From positions 1 through 64,000 of the forward strand of contig QFNF01000006.1 in the NCBI GenBank assembly GCA_003240755.1: a stretch of DNA of 64,000 nt, written 5' to 3'. Numbering within the stretch: the stretch's first letter is position 1; every line of letters starts with the position of its first letter. The DNA comes from Sphingomonas hengshuiensis. GTDB taxonomy: Bacteria; Pseudomonadota; Alphaproteobacteria; Sphingomonadales; Sphingomonadaceae. Of the stretch, positions 1 to 8,904 are shown piece after piece. Both the position numbers and the translations under genes were made by a program. The notes beneath the pieces are model-generated. The model did not search any database. It saw only the letters and a program-made list of their open reading frames with translations, and had not been told where the DNA came from.

Positions 1-312
1 TGTCGCGCGCCTTCGTCCCTTCCGGCGACGCACCGTCAAACCCTCCTCACGGTAGAGCCGCTGGGTCTTCTTGCGGTTGATCGTGATGCCGTCCCGGCGA
101 AGCAGGATATGCAGCCGCCGATAGCCGAACCGCCGGCGCTGCTGCGCCAGCTCACGCAAACGCGACCGCAGGTCGCCATCATCCGCCCGGCACGAGCGAT
201 ACCGCATGCTCGTGCGATCCGCTCCGACAACCGTGCATGCCCGCCGCTCGCTCATCCCCAACGTCGCTTGGAAATGCGCGACCGCTTGTCGCTTCGCGAC
301 GGGCGTCACCAC
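1..312 (-). CDS. IS3-family transposase OrfB, 5' part only
   Basis: The orfB frame is open from the slippery site at about 312 to base 1, giving about 104 residues without a stop. It contains the HTH_21-type region that precedes the rve integrase domain (ALMOST canonical QATLGMSERRACTVVGADR, then RLRELAQQRRRFGYRRLHIL and INRKKTQRLYREEGL). The catalytic DDE residues would lie beyond the left edge. No separate strong start is evident; entry is probably by frameshift from orfA, though GTG codons at 307-312 are possible. Confidence 0.85.
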   Translation of the reverse strand, partial: MVTPVAKRQAVAHFQATLGMSERRACTVVGADRTSMRYRSCRADDGDLRSRLRELAQQRRRFGYRRLHILLRRDGITINRKKTQRLYREEGLTVRRRKGRRRAT

Positions 313-572
313 TTTTTTGACAGCAGGTCTTTCAACCCCGCGTTGTCCAGCATCGTGTCCGCGAGCAGCCACTTGAGCCGGGTGTTCTCCTCCTCGAGCG
401 ACCGCAGCCGCTTCGCGTCGGACACCTCCAGGCCGCCGAACTTCGCCTTCCACGCATAGTAGGTCGCGCTCGACATGCCGTGCTTGCGGCACAGCTCCGT
501 CACCACCGCACCCGCCTCGGCCTCCTTCAGGATGCCGATGATCTGCTCTTCCGAAAACTGCTTCCGCTTCAT
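306..572 (-). CDS. IS3-family transposase OrfA (helix-turn-helix subunit)
   Basis: An 88-residue protein that binds the ends of the insertion sequence. The N-terminal half (KRKQFSEEQIIGILKEAE, then VTELCRKHGMSSATYYAWK) is the typical transposase helix-turn-helix of IS3 OrfA proteins. The C-terminal half (about residues 52-80, LRSLEEENTRLKWLLADTML) is the leucine-rich coiled coil used for multimerisation. Length is normal for the family. It ends just downstream of an AAAAAAG heptamer, so it can also be made as the front part of an OrfAB fusion. Start ATG at 572. Confidence 0.93.
   Translation of the reverse strand: MKRKQFSEEQIIGILKEAEAGAVVTELCRKHGMSSATYYAWKAKFGGLEVSDAKRLRSLEEENTRLKWLLADTMLDNAGLKDLLSKKW
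312..318 (-). promoter_or_regulatory. Programmed -1 frameshift site (A AAA AAG) of the IS3 transposase
   Basis: On the minus strand the last codons of orfA run through AAAAAAG. A slip of one base back moves the ribosome from the orfA frame (which stops four codons after the site begins) into the orfB frame, which is open to the window edge. This is the standard way IS3-family elements make the OrfAB transposase. Confidence 0.75.
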
Positions 573-637
573 TCCATCCGTCCCTCTGAAGGGCCGGTCT
601 CTAGGTCCAAGCGGATGAAGAAACGGGGGTCACTTCA

Positions 638-941
638 GATCATCGTCCGATGGCACACGACACCCAAATAGGGCCGCGCTACGATGGAGTCGGCGGTTCC
701 GTACGCACCCCTGATGGCGGCGGAGAAACACTGCGCGTCGGTCCCGGAGATGCGGTCGCGGCAATTTGGCGACACACATCGCAAGCGACAGCCAATCCGA
801 TGCCGTGCCCCATAGACTCAGCGCATCGCCGGCACCTTCGCGGCGGGTCCCGATAGAGATACGGATTGAAACAACAATAAATATGATATTAAGTTCGTCC
901 ATGCGCCGGTGCGGGCGCGGCGCGAGATAGAGGATGAACTG
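638..941. other. Intergenic region between the IS end and the alpha-galactosidase
   Basis: About 300 bp without a convincing gene. The first 220 bp are GC-rich with no recognisable product in any frame. The last 80 bp become AT-rich and contain the candidate operator at 876-893. The IS may have removed or displaced whatever lay further upstream. Confidence 0.5.
876..893. promoter_or_regulatory. Candidate operator 1 of the galactoside regulon
   Basis: AATAAATATGATATTAAG is an AT-rich near-palindrome in otherwise GC-rich DNA, 49 bp before the alpha-galactosidase start. It shares TAAATATGATAT with the inverted sequence at 12438-12453 and resembles two further sites at 3214-3232 and 16341-16359. 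The DgoR-like GntR protein encoded at 13372-14100 is the obvious candidate to bind it, but this is inference; the same bases could simply include a -10 element. Confidence 0.45.
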
Positions 942-3143
942 ATGCGAGCGATCAGCAAACTGGCGGCGTTGCTTGTGGTGGGTGCAACGCCCGTACCGGC
1001 ATTCGCGCAGGCCAGCTACGACAGCACAACACGGATATTCCGGCTCGACGGCGGCGACGTGACCTATTCGTTCAAGGTCAATGCGCAGGGCATATTGCAA
1101 TCGGTCTATTGGGGTCGGCGCCTGCCCGACCGCGCACCGCTGGCCGCGCCCGAACTGTCGGGGCTGAGCGGGTTCGACATCGCCGCCAACGTCGTACCAC
1201 AGGAATATGCCGGACAGGGCGGCGGCCTCTATGCCGAACCTGCGCTGAAGGTCGCCTATCCTGACGGCAATCGCGACCTCGTTCTCTACTATCGCAGCCA
1301 CCGGATCGATGGCGACGCGGTGCATGTGACGCTGAGCGATCTTGACCGACCGCTGCTCGTCACGCTGACTTATCGCATCGATCCCGGCACCGGCGTCATC
1401 GCCCGGTCGGCGGTGATCGAAAATCGCGGCACCGGTGACGTACGGCTGGATCAGGTCGCCGCCGCCGGGCTGGCGCTGCCGGTCGCCTATGACTATAAGC
1501 TGCATTTCTCGACCGGCCGCTGGGCGGCGGAATGGACGCTGCGTGAACGGGCCATCACGCCGGGCGCGACCGTGCTGGAAAGCCGTCGCGGATCAACTGG
1601 CAGCGAGAACAACCCGTGGTTCATGGTCACCCGCGCCGGCACCGACGAGGAGAGGGGGCCGGCATGGATCGGCGCGCTGGCATGGAGCGGGTCGTGGCGC
1701 CTGAACTTCAACCAGGACGTGACCGGTCGCGTCCGCATCGTCGGTGGCTATAACCCGTTCGACTTCGCCTATCGCCTGCAACCCGGCGGCAAGCTGGAAA
1801 CGCCGATCTTCTATGTCGGCTTTTCCGACGCCGGCAAGGGTGGTGCGAGCCGCATCTTCCATCGGTTCCAGCGCGAGGAGGTGCTGCCGAAGCACGGCGG
1901 GCGTCTGCCGCTGCGCAAGGTACTGTACAACAGCTGGGAAGCGACCGAGTTCGATGTGAACGAGGCGGGACAGATCGCGCTGGCCGAACGGGCCGCGACG
2001 CTGGGCGTCGAACGGTTCGTGATGGACGATGGCTGGTTCGGCGGCCGCAACAGCGATCGTGCAGGTCTGGGCGACTGGAGCGTCAATCGCACCAAATTCC
2101 CCAACGGGCTGACCCCGCTGATCGACAAGGTCAAGTCGCTGGGCATGGATTTCGGCCTGTGGGTCGAACCAGAGATGATCAACGCCGACAGCGACCTGTA
2201 CCGCGCCCATCCCGATTGGGTGATGCAGTTCAAGGGGCGACCGCGCAGCGAGGGACGGAACCAGCTCGTGCTGAACCTCGCCCGGACCGACGTGCGCGAC
2301 TATATGCTGGCGACGCTCGACGGGCTGTTGAAGAACAACGACATCGCGTTCCTGAAATGGGATTACAACCGCAACTGGTCCGAACCCGGCTGGCCCAACG
2401 CCGACGTCGCCGATCAGCAGGCGATCTATGTCGCCTACGTCCGCAACCTCTACTGGATCCTCGATGAACTCCGCAAACGCCATCCGGGCGTCGAGATCGA
2501 AAGCTGTTCGGGCGGCGGCGGCCGGATCGACATGGGCATCATGGCCCGCACCGACCAGATGTGGCCATCGGACAATACCGACCCGCTCGACCGGATGCAG
2601 ATTCAAGACGGCTATACCCAAGCCTATACCCCGGCGACGATGATGGCGTGGGTGACAGACAGCCCGCATTGGGTGAACAAGCGGCAAACGACGCTCGCCT
2701 TCCGCTTCCTGTCGGCGATGCAGGGTGGGCTCGGCATCGGCACCAACCTGAACAAATGGCAGGACATCGATTTCACAATCGCCCGCGCCTATGTCGCCGC
2801 CTATAAACGCATCCGCGCAACCGTGCAGCAGGGCGACCTGTACCGGCTGAACCGTCCGGACGACGCCGATCCGCGCTGGACCAACCTGTATGTCTCCGCT
2901 GATCGCAAACAGGCGGCGTTGTTCACGCTGGTCGCCAATACCCACAAGTTGGACGTGATGCCGGCCATCGCACTCACCGGTCTCGACCCCAATGCGCAAT
3001 ACCGGATCGAATCGATGGATGGGCAGACGCTGCCGGCCACCGTGCCGCCGGTCGCCAGTGGTGCCTACTGGATGCGGCACGGGCTGGACGTGACGCTACG
3101 CGGCGATTTCCAGGGGGTCGGCGTGATCCTGACCCGGCGATGA
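942..3143 (+). CDS. Secreted GH36 alpha-galactosidase
   Basis: A 733-residue glycoside hydrolase family 36 enzyme expected to release terminal alpha-galactose from oligosaccharides such as melibiose and raffinose, probably in the periplasm. Residues 1-23 form a signal peptide ending at AFA-QA. The N-terminal beta-sandwich (to about residue 330) is followed by the TIM barrel with the nucleophile motif FLKWDYN (D474) and the acid/base motif PSDNTD (D544); the ESCSGGGGRID loop is also family-typical. The start at 942 is preferred over an upstream ATG at 909 because it begins the signal peptide and has AGAGGA eight bases before it. It is the first gene of a unit with the TonB-dependent receptor and galM. 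Confidence 0.93.
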   Translation: MRAISKLAALLVVGATPVPAFAQASYDSTTRIFRLDGGDVTYSFKVNAQGILQSVYWGRRLPDRAPLAAPELSGLSGFDIAANVVPQEYAGQGGGLYAEPALKVAYPDGNRDLVLYYRSHRIDGDAVHVTLSDLDRPLLVTLTYRIDPGTGVIARSAVIENRGTGDVRLDQVAAAGLALPVAYDYKLHFSTGRWAAEWTLRERAITPGATVLESRRGSTGSENNPWFMVTRAGTDEERGPAWIGALAWSGSWRLNFNQDVTGRVRIVGGYNPFDFAYRLQPGGKLETPIFYVGFSDAGKGGASRIFHRFQREEVLPKHGGRLPLRKVLYNSWEATEFDVNEAGQIALAERAATLGVERFVMDDGWFGGRNSDRAGLGDWSVNRTKFPNGLTPLIDKVKSLGMDFGLWVEPEMINADSDLYRAHPDWVMQFKGRPRSEGRNQLVLNLARTDVRDYMLATLDGLLKNNDIAFLKWDYNRNWSEPGWPNADVADQQAIYVAYVRNLYWILDELRKRHPGVEIESCSGGGGRIDMGIMARTDQMWPSDNTDPLDRMQIQDGYTQAYTPATMMAWVTDSPHWVNKRQTTLAFRFLSAMQGGLGIGTNLNKWQDIDFTIARAYVAAYKRIRATVQQGDLYRLNRPDDADPRWTNLYVSADRKQAALFTLVANTHKLDVMPAIALTGLDPNAQYRIESMDGQTLPATVPPVASGAYWMRHGLDVTLRGDFQGVGVILTRR

Positions 3144-3213
3144 CGCCGAACAATAAGTCATACAAAAATGAGCATTCTCTGGAGGGCATGAACGAAAATC
3201 ACTGGACAGTGGG

Positions 3214-3232
3214 TTTAAAGTAATATTTATTA
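3214..3232. promoter_or_regulatory. Candidate operator 2 of the galactoside regulon
   Basis: TTTAAAGTAATATTTATTA lies 33-51 bp before the receptor start. Its reverse complement contains AATAAATATTA, matching nine bases of candidate operator 1 (AATAAATAT). The location suggests that the receptor has its own promoter rather than depending wholly on read-through from the alpha-galactosidase gene. Assignment to a GntR regulator is inference. Confidence 0.4.
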
Positions 3233-3264
3233 TAGGTGAACCACAATAAAATGGGGGGATCGTC

Positions 3265-6027
3265 ATGCGAAAATTTCGTCGGAATGCGGCCTTGTTGCTG
3301 TCGGGCGCGTCGCTACAACTGCTGGCCGGAACGGCGCCGGCGGTGGCACAGGAAGCACCCCCCGCGCCTGCCCCGGTGACGAACGATGATTCCGCGACCG
3401 ACGGCGACGAAATCCTCGTCACCGGCATCCGTGCCAGCCTTGCCAACGCGCTGGAGGTGAAGCGGCAGACGATCGGCGTGGTCGACGGCATTTCGGCGAA
3501 GGACATCGGCGATTTCCCCGATGCCAACATCGCCGAATCGCTGCAACGCATCACCGGCGTCGCGATCAGCCGCGCCAATGGCGAAGGGCGCGGCATCACC
3601 GTTCGCGGGCTGGGGCCGGAGTTCAACACCGTCCTGCTCAACAACCGACTGCTGTCGACCGATGCCGGTGGCCGCTCCTTCTCGTTCGACATCCTGTCGT
3701 CCGAACTCATCACCGGCGCCGAAGTCTATAAATCTTCGGAGGCGCGGTTTCAGGAAGGCGGCATCGGCTCAACGGTCATCCTGCGCACCGCGCGCCCGAC
3801 CGATCGCGCCGGGCTGCGTTTTTCGGGCAGCGCGCAGGGGCGGCATGACAGCACGTCGGACCAGATCACCCCGGTCGTGTCGGGCGTCCTCAGCCACAGC
3901 AACGCCGACCGGACCTTCGGCGTTCTCGCCAGCGTCATCTACGACAAGCGCCGCTTTTCGCTGCGCAACATTTCGACCGATGGCTGGATCGTCAACCAGC
4001 GGATCGACACCAATGGCGACGGGGTACGCGATACCAGCGGGGTCGCGTTGCCGCGCACGCTGAACTTCACTGCCAGCGACACAAGCCGCGAACGGATTGG
4101 TGGCACCTTCGCGCTGGACTATGTCATCTCCGACAAGGTGCGCTTCGAACTCGACGCGCTCTATACCCAGCAAAAGGCGATGAGTCGCACCAACCAGCTC
4201 GGCTATTATGTCGATCCGGCGCGGATCACGTCGGCGACGGTCAATTCCAACGGCACCGCCACGCAGTTCAGCGTGCTGCCCGCGACCGCCACCGCCGGGC
4301 TGGCCGCCGACCATATCGTGTCGACCGCGCCGCAGGACGCCCGCACCTACCAGATCGGCGGGCGCATCAAATGGCAGCCGACCGACACGCTGAAGATCGA
4401 TTTCGACGCGGCGCATTCCAACTCGCGCAACGCATCGGACCAGTTGTTCTATGTCGTGGGCGTGCGCCAGACCGGGGTGACGCCGACCTTCGTGCTGAAC
4501 GGGCCGGACGGCCTGCCGACGATGACCAACATTCTGCCGAGCAACGACAATTCGGCGGTGCGGCTGCATTGCTGTTCGGAACGCGGCGGGCGCAACGGCG
4601 ATACGGTGAATCAGGGCGCGGTCGACCTGACATGGGAGCACGACGGCTTCCTCGACAAGATTCAGGCCGGGTTGCTGTTCACCAATCGCAAGAAGATCAC
4701 CGTCGCGCGCGAATCGCCGGAACCGCTCGGCTGCTTCTATTGCGGCTATCAAGCGCTGGCGCCATCGTCGCTGTTCACCAACTTCAACGCGAACGTGCTG
4801 GGCCGCCAGATGTCGTGGCTGAACTATGATCGCGACGCGCTGGTCCGCTATTGGGGGTCGGCCGACGCCGCCAACCAGGTCGGCGGTTCGTCGCAATCCG
4901 CGATCGACGCGCGCAACCGGTTCCGCGCGGTATTCGCGGGGAACAACAACAGCCTCGATCCCATCGATCTGGAGCGCGGATCGGGCACGGTGCGCGAGAA
5001 TACCTATGCCGGCTATGTTCAGGCGGCGTTCGCCGGTGACATGGGCAGCAGTCGATGGACGGCGATGGCGGGCGCGCGGCTGATCCATACCGATCTCTAT
5101 GCCACCGGCTATTCGGTCACACTGCTCGACGTCATCAAGAACCCGGCGGACCCTACGGCGGCGCAGCCGGTCTATAGCGCGAACATCCCGGTCGATGCCC
5201 GCAACAACTATACCTATGTGCTGCCGTCGCTGAACTTCCGCCTCGACGCGACCGACCAGTTGACCTTCCGCCTTGCCGGGTCGCGAACGATGACCCGTCC
5301 GACGCTAAGCCGGCTGGGGCTGTCGCAGTCCTTCACCTTCCGCCCGCCCGATTCCAGCTCGGTCAGCGGCGGCAACCCATATCTGCTGCCATTCCTCGCG
5401 TGGAACGTCGATGCGTCGGCCGACTATTATTTCAGCCCGACCAGCTATGCGAGCGTCGCCGGTTTCTACAAGAAGCTCCAGAACTTCATCATCTCCGCCC
5501 AGCGCGAAGAGGTGTATTTCGGCGAACGCTTCCTCGCCAACCGGCCGTTCAACGCGCAAAGCGGCGATGTGTACGGCGTCGAGGCGGCGGTGCAGACCGT
5601 GTTCGATTTCCTGCCTGCGCCGTTCGACGGTTTCGGCGCGTCGGCCAACTACACGCTGGTGCGCAGTTCGATCAAATTCGATCCGTCGCTGAGCAACCAG
5701 ACGTTCAACGTCGAGGGGCTGTCGGATACCGCCAACGTCGTGCTGTTCTATGAGAAGGACGGCTATTCGATCCGTGGCGCGTATAACTGGCGGGCGCCGT
5801 TCCTCGCGGCGACCTTCGGCGCGCAGGGCCAGCCGACACAGGTCTTCGCCTATGACCAGATCGACCTGTCGGCTTCGGCCAAGATCAACGACTCCGTGTC
5901 GGTCTTTGCCGAAGTGCTGAACCTGACCGACAACCGCTATCAGGATTATTCGCGGTTCGAGGAACGGCGGATCACCGTATCGACGCAAGGCCGTCGCATC
6001 GGTGCTGGCATGCGGTTCAACTTCTGA
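3265..6027 (+). CDS. TonB-dependent outer-membrane receptor, probable alpha-galactoside transporter
   Basis: A 920-residue TonB-dependent receptor of the large Sphingomonas/Caulobacter type. A signal peptide (residues 1-29, ending AVAQ) is followed by a TonB-box-like segment DEILVTGIRASL (about 49-60), the plug domain (ISAKDIGDFPDANIAESLQRITGV, then GRGITVRGLGPEFNTVLLNN) and a long 22-strand type barrel ending in the aromatic C-terminus MRFNF. The substrate is inferred from context: it sits between an alpha-galactosidase and aldose epimerase, so intact galacto-oligosaccharides are likely. A GGGGGGATC Shine-Dalgarno region precedes the ATG. Confidence 0.9.
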   Translation: MRKFRRNAALLLSGASLQLLAGTAPAVAQEAPPAPAPVTNDDSATDGDEILVTGIRASLANALEVKRQTIGVVDGISAKDIGDFPDANIAESLQRITGVAISRANGEGRGITVRGLGPEFNTVLLNNRLLSTDAGGRSFSFDILSSELITGAEVYKSSEARFQEGGIGSTVILRTARPTDRAGLRFSGSAQGRHDSTSDQITPVVSGVLSHSNADRTFGVLASVIYDKRRFSLRNISTDGWIVNQRIDTNGDGVRDTSGVALPRTLNFTASDTSRERIGGTFALDYVISDKVRFELDALYTQQKAMSRTNQLGYYVDPARITSATVNSNGTATQFSVLPATATAGLAADHIVSTAPQDARTYQIGGRIKWQPTDTLKIDFDAAHSNSRNASDQLFYVVGVRQTGVTPTFVLNGPDGLPTMTNILPSNDNSAVRLHCCSERGGRNGDTVNQGAVDLTWEHDGFLDKIQAGLLFTNRKKITVARESPEPLGCFYCGYQALAPSSLFTNFNANVLGRQMSWLNYDRDALVRYWGSADAANQVGGSSQSAIDARNRFRAVFAGNNNSLDPIDLERGSGTVRENTYAGYVQAAFAGDMGSSRWTAMAGARLIHTDLYATGYSVTLLDVIKNPADPTAAQPVYSANIPVDARNNYTYVLPSLNFRLDATDQLTFRLAGSRTMTRPTLSRLGLSQSFTFRPPDSSSVSGGNPYLLPFLAWNVDASADYYFSPTSYASVAGFYKKLQNFIISAQREEVYFGERFLANRPFNAQSGDVYGVEAAVQTVFDFLPAPFDGFGASANYTLVRSSIKFDPSLSNQTFNVEGLSDTANVVLFYEKDGYSIRGAYNWRAPFLAATFGAQGQPTQVFAYDQIDLSASAKINDSVSVFAEVLNLTDNRYQDYSRFEERRITVSTQGRRIGAGMRFNF

Positions 6028-6035
6028 TCCGCTAT

Positions 6036-6061
6036 GGGGGGAGGCGAACCGCCTTCCCCCC
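6036..6061. terminator. Strong intercistronic hairpin between receptor gene and galM
   Basis: GGGGGGAGGCG (6036-6046), loop AAC, then CGCCTTCCCCCC (6050-6061) forms an 11-bp stem with one G-U pair, nine bases after the receptor stop. Only two T residues follow, so it is a poor intrinsic terminator. It could partly terminate, protect the upstream mRNA from 3' exonucleases, or lower galM expression relative to the receptor gene. Confidence 0.6.
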
Positions 6062-6072
6062 TTCACGGACCG

Positions 6073-7053
6073 ATGATGCCCGCGATCGAGACCTTCCTGC
6101 TGCACCATGACGATGGCATCCGCGTCATAGTGACCAATCTCGGCGCTACGCTGATGGCGGTCAATGTGCCGGACCACAGCGGCCGCCGTGCCAACGTCCT
6201 GCTCAGCCATGCGCGACCAGCCGATTATCCCGCCGCAGGCGCACCGGGGCCTGATGCCTATATGGGCGCAACCTGTGGCCGCTATGCCAATCGGGTCACG
6301 GGGGCCGCCTTTCCACTCGACGGCATGATCGTCCGGTTGGTGGCGAACGAGGGGGCGAACCAGCTCCATGGCGGCGTGCCGGGCTTTCACCGCGCAGTGT
6401 GGCGGGTGGAACGGGCGGAGGCAACATGCGTCATACTGTCGCACCGCAGCCCGGACGGCGAGGCGGGCTGGCCGGGCGCGCTGTCCGTGACCACCACCTT
6501 CCTGCTACCCGCGCCGGACACGTTGCGCGTCGTGTATCACGCGACGACCGATCGGCCGACGCACGTCAATCTGGTCAGCCATCCCTATTTCAACCTGTCG
6601 GGCGACCCGGCGACGACGATCCACGACCACCGCCTGCGCATCGCCTCCGACCGCTTCCTGCCGATCGATGCCGCCGCGCTGCCGACCGGGGAACGGCGAT
6701 CCGTCGCCGGCACGCCGTTCGATTTTCGCGCGTCGCGTCCGGTCGGGCGGGAGGTGCTGCCCGGATATAATCACAATTATTGCCTGAGCGGGGACGGCAT
6801 GCGCGAGGTCGCGTGGCTCGACCATGCCGGCAGCGGCCGCAGCCTGACGATCGCCACCGATCGGCCGGGACTGCAATTCTACGACGGCTATGGCCTGTCG
6901 GGCGCGTTCGCTCCGCATACCGGGCTGTGCCTGGAGGCGCAGGGCTGGCCGGACGCGGCCAACCACCCCGATTTCCCGTCCAGCCGTATCGACCCCGGCG
7001 ACCGGTGGCAGGCGATCACCGAATGGCGCTTCGGCCCGTCGCCGGCATCATAG
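6073..7053 (+). CDS. galM: Aldose 1-epimerase (galactose mutarotase)
   Basis: A GalM-family enzyme interconverting alpha and beta anomers of galactose or related aldoses; about 326 residues, normal length. Visible family motifs are TCGRYANRV, ANQLHGG, VSHPYFNLSG (catalytic His) and the C-terminal CLEAQGWPDAANHPDFPS with the general-base glutamate. An ATG at 6034 in the same frame lies in the hairpin at 6036-6061; homologues begin near MPAIETFLL, so I favour 6073 or the adjacent ATG at 6076, neither with a good ribosome site. No signal peptide, so it acts in the cytoplasm. Its last six bases overlap the convergent dehydrogenase gene. Confidence 0.88.
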   Translation: MMPAIETFLLHHDDGIRVIVTNLGATLMAVNVPDHSGRRANVLLSHARPADYPAAGAPGPDAYMGATCGRYANRVTGAAFPLDGMIVRLVANEGANQLHGGVPGFHRAVWRVERAEATCVILSHRSPDGEAGWPGALSVTTTFLLPAPDTLRVVYHATTDRPTHVNLVSHPYFNLSGDPATTIHDHRLRIASDRFLPIDAAALPTGERRSVAGTPFDFRASRPVGREVLPGYNHNYCLSGDGMREVAWLDHAGSGRSLTIATDRPGLQFYDGYGLSGAFAPHTGLCLEAQGWPDAANHPDFPSSRIDPGDRWQAITEWRFGPSPAS

Positions 7054-7764
7054 CCGACCGATCCTGCCACCATCGGCCACCAGTTCGGCGCCTGACACGA
7101 ACCGCGCGGCGTCGGACGCCAGGAACAGCGCCAGCGCCGCGATGTCCGCCGGCGTGCCGATATCGGCGGGGTCGATTACCTCGATCCCCGATGCGATATT
7201 GGGGCTGGCGTGCAGCAACGGCGTGTCGATCGCGCCGGGCAGGATCGCGTTGCAGCGGATGCCGCGCAAGGCCCCCTCGATCGCGGTCGAGCGGGTCAGG
7301 CTGACCAGCGCCGCCTTCGACGCGGCATAGGAGGCGACTTCCGCCGACGTCCGGTACGCATGGATCGACGCGACGTTCACGATGGCCCCGCCGCGCGGCA
7401 TGTGGAGCAGCGCATGGCCGGTGAACAACGCAGGCGCGATCAGGTTGATCGCCAGCAGCCGTTGCCAGTCGACGGCATCCTGTGCCTCGATCGGCTTGTA
7501 GATCATGATACCCGCGACGTTGACCAGCACGTCTAACCGCCCGAACCGGTCGAGCGTCGTCGCCATCGCGCGGTCGATCGCGGCAGGATCGGCGATGTCG
7601 CAAACGATCGGCAGGTGCCGTTCGTCCTCGGTCAGCGCATCGCCGACGCGGTCCACCATCGCGACAGCCGCCCCCTCTCCAGCCAATGCGGCAGCGATCG
7701 CGCCGCCGATGCCGCCGCCCGCGCCGGTGACGATCGCGACCTTGCCCTCGAACGCGCCTACCAT
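7048..7764 (-). CDS. SDR-family sugar dehydrogenase (probable galactose 1-dehydrogenase)
   Basis: A 238-residue classical short-chain dehydrogenase/reductase. The Rossmann motif TGAGGGIGG is at residues 14-22, the NVAG motif is present, and the catalytic Ser and YxxxK are in NVASIHAY...SYAASKAAL. Specificity cannot be read from sequence. As the last gene of an operon with galactonate dehydratase and a sugar ABC transporter, with a lactonase nearby, the most likely reaction is NAD(P)-dependent oxidation of D-galactose (or L-arabinose) to its lactone. Its start overlaps the dehydratase stop by seven bases, indicating translational coupling. Confidence 0.85.
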   Translation of the reverse strand: MVGAFEGKVAIVTGAGGGIGGAIAAALAGEGAAVAMVDRVGDALTEDERHLPIVCDIADPAAIDRAMATTLDRFGRLDVLVNVAGIMIYKPIEAQDAVDWQRLLAINLIAPALFTGHALLHMPRGGAIVNVASIHAYRTSAEVASYAASKAALVSLTRSTAIEGALRGIRCNAILPGAIDTPLLHASPNIASGIEVIDPADIGTPADIAALALFLASDAARFVSGAELVADGGRIGRL

Positions 7765-8903
7765 TCGCGCAGACTCCCGTCGCTGCCCCGCCAGACCGGG
7801 TTGCGCCAGCGATGCGGATCGCGTGCCGCGTCGCGCACCCGCGCTTCGTCGACCGTCACACCCAGCCCCGGCCCGCGCGGCACATCGACGCGACCAGCGG
7901 TGACGGTCAGCACCTCCGGGTTGGTCAGATAGGTCAGCAGGTCGGCGTCGGGCTGGTTATAATGGATGCCGAGCGAGATTTCCTGGATGACGAAGTTGGG
8001 CGTTGTCGCCGCGATCTGGAAACAGGCAGCCAGCGCCAGCGGCCCCAGCGGGCAGTGCGGGGCGAGCGCCACGTCATAGGCCTCCGCCATCGCGGCGATG
8101 CGACGCCCTTCGGAAATGCCGCCGGCATGGGCAAGGTCGGGCTGGGCCACGTCGATCAGCGCGCGTTCGAAGAACGGCTTGAAGTCCCAGCGCGAATACA
8201 GCCGCTCACCCATCGCCAGCGGCACCGTCGACTGCGCGGCGATCTGCGCCAGTGCCTCCGGATGTTCGCCGAGCAGCACCTCCTCGACGAACAGGGGGCC
8301 AAGGGGCGCCAGCGCTTCGACGAGCCGGCGCGCAACGGGTTTGTGGACGCGGCCGTGGAAATCGATCCCGACGTCCATCCCCGTTTCGCGCACCAGTGCC
8401 AGACGTTCGACGGCGGCATCGACGGCGCCGGGGCTGGCCAGCCATTCCATCTCTTCCGACCCGTTCATCTTGATCGCGTCGAACCCCTGCGCCTTGCGAG
8501 CGAGTGCGGCGGCCGCGACATCGGCCGGGCGGTCGCCGCCGATCCATGCATAGACGCGGATGCCGTCGCGCACCCGCCCGCCCAGCAGGTCGTGGACCGG
8601 CACGCCCAACGCGCGCCCGCGCAGATCCCACAGTGCCATGTCGATGCCAGAAATCGCCGACATCAGCACCGGCCCGCCACGATAGAAGCCGAGGCGATAG
8701 AGCATCTGCCACGCATCCTCGATCCGGTCGGCATCGTGACCAATCAACCGGTCACGCGCCGCGTCCAGCGCTCCGGCTACCGCTTCGGCATGGCCCTCAA
8801 GGCTCGCTTCGCCCCAGCCGACGGATCCGTCGTCGCACTCGACCCGCACGAACAGCCAGCGCGGGGGAACGAGGAAATGTTCGATCTTGGCGATGCGGGC
8901 CAT
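7758..8903 (-). CDS. dgoD: D-galactonate dehydratase, enolase superfamily
   Basis: A 381-residue member of the mandelate racemase/muconate lactonising group that matches E. coli DgoD along its length by eye, converting D-galactonate to 2-keto-3-deoxy-galactonate. Metal ligands and catalytic residues are visible: GIDFHGR (Asp and His), LFVEEVLL (Glu), AMGERLYSRW (Glu) and LAPHCPLGPLALAA (catalytic His). The N-terminal PPRWLFVRVE and YRGGPVLMSAISGIDMALWD stretches are also DgoD-like, as is the C-terminus WRNPVWR. It starts one base after the permease stop, inside a five-gene operon. Confidence 0.93.
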   Translation of the reverse strand: MARIAKIEHFLVPPRWLFVRVECDDGSVGWGEASLEGHAEAVAGALDAARDRLIGHDADRIEDAWQMLYRLGFYRGGPVLMSAISGIDMALWDLRGRALGVPVHDLLGGRVRDGIRVYAWIGGDRPADVAAAALARKAQGFDAIKMNGSEEMEWLASPGAVDAAVERLALVRETGMDVGIDFHGRVHKPVARRLVEALAPLGPLFVEEVLLGEHPEALAQIAAQSTVPLAMGERLYSRWDFKPFFERALIDVAQPDLAHAGGISEGRRIAAMAEAYDVALAPHCPLGPLALAACFQIAATTPNFVIQEISLGIHYNQPDADLLTYLTNPEVLTVTAGRVDVPRGPGLGVTVDEARVRDAARDPHRWRNPVWRGSDGSLREW

Positions 8904-8904
8904 G

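Larger units (their letters stand above)
1..637 (-). mobile_element. IS3-family insertion sequence, truncated by window edge
   Basis: The element is read right to left: a terminal sequence, orfA, an A6G slippery site and the start of orfB, which runs off the left edge. The outer end reads TGAAGTGACCCCC when taken from 637 leftwards; I place the boundary there because this looks like an IS3-family terminus, but the other end is outside the window, so neither the inverted repeat nor a target duplication can be verified. The element lies about 300 bp upstream of the alpha-galactosidase start and points away from it. Confidence 0.8.

Noticed and set aside
1593..3080. A 495-residue open frame on the minus strand opposite the alpha-galactosidase
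   Set aside because: It is a shadow of the GC-rich GH36 gene, whose protein is clearly conserved; the antisense product is His/Arg/Val-rich with no recognisable domain.
3096..3713. Minus-strand 205-residue open frame across the alpha-galactosidase/receptor junction
   Set aside because: Antisense to the receptor signal peptide and plug, and it would read through the AT-rich control region; no family match.
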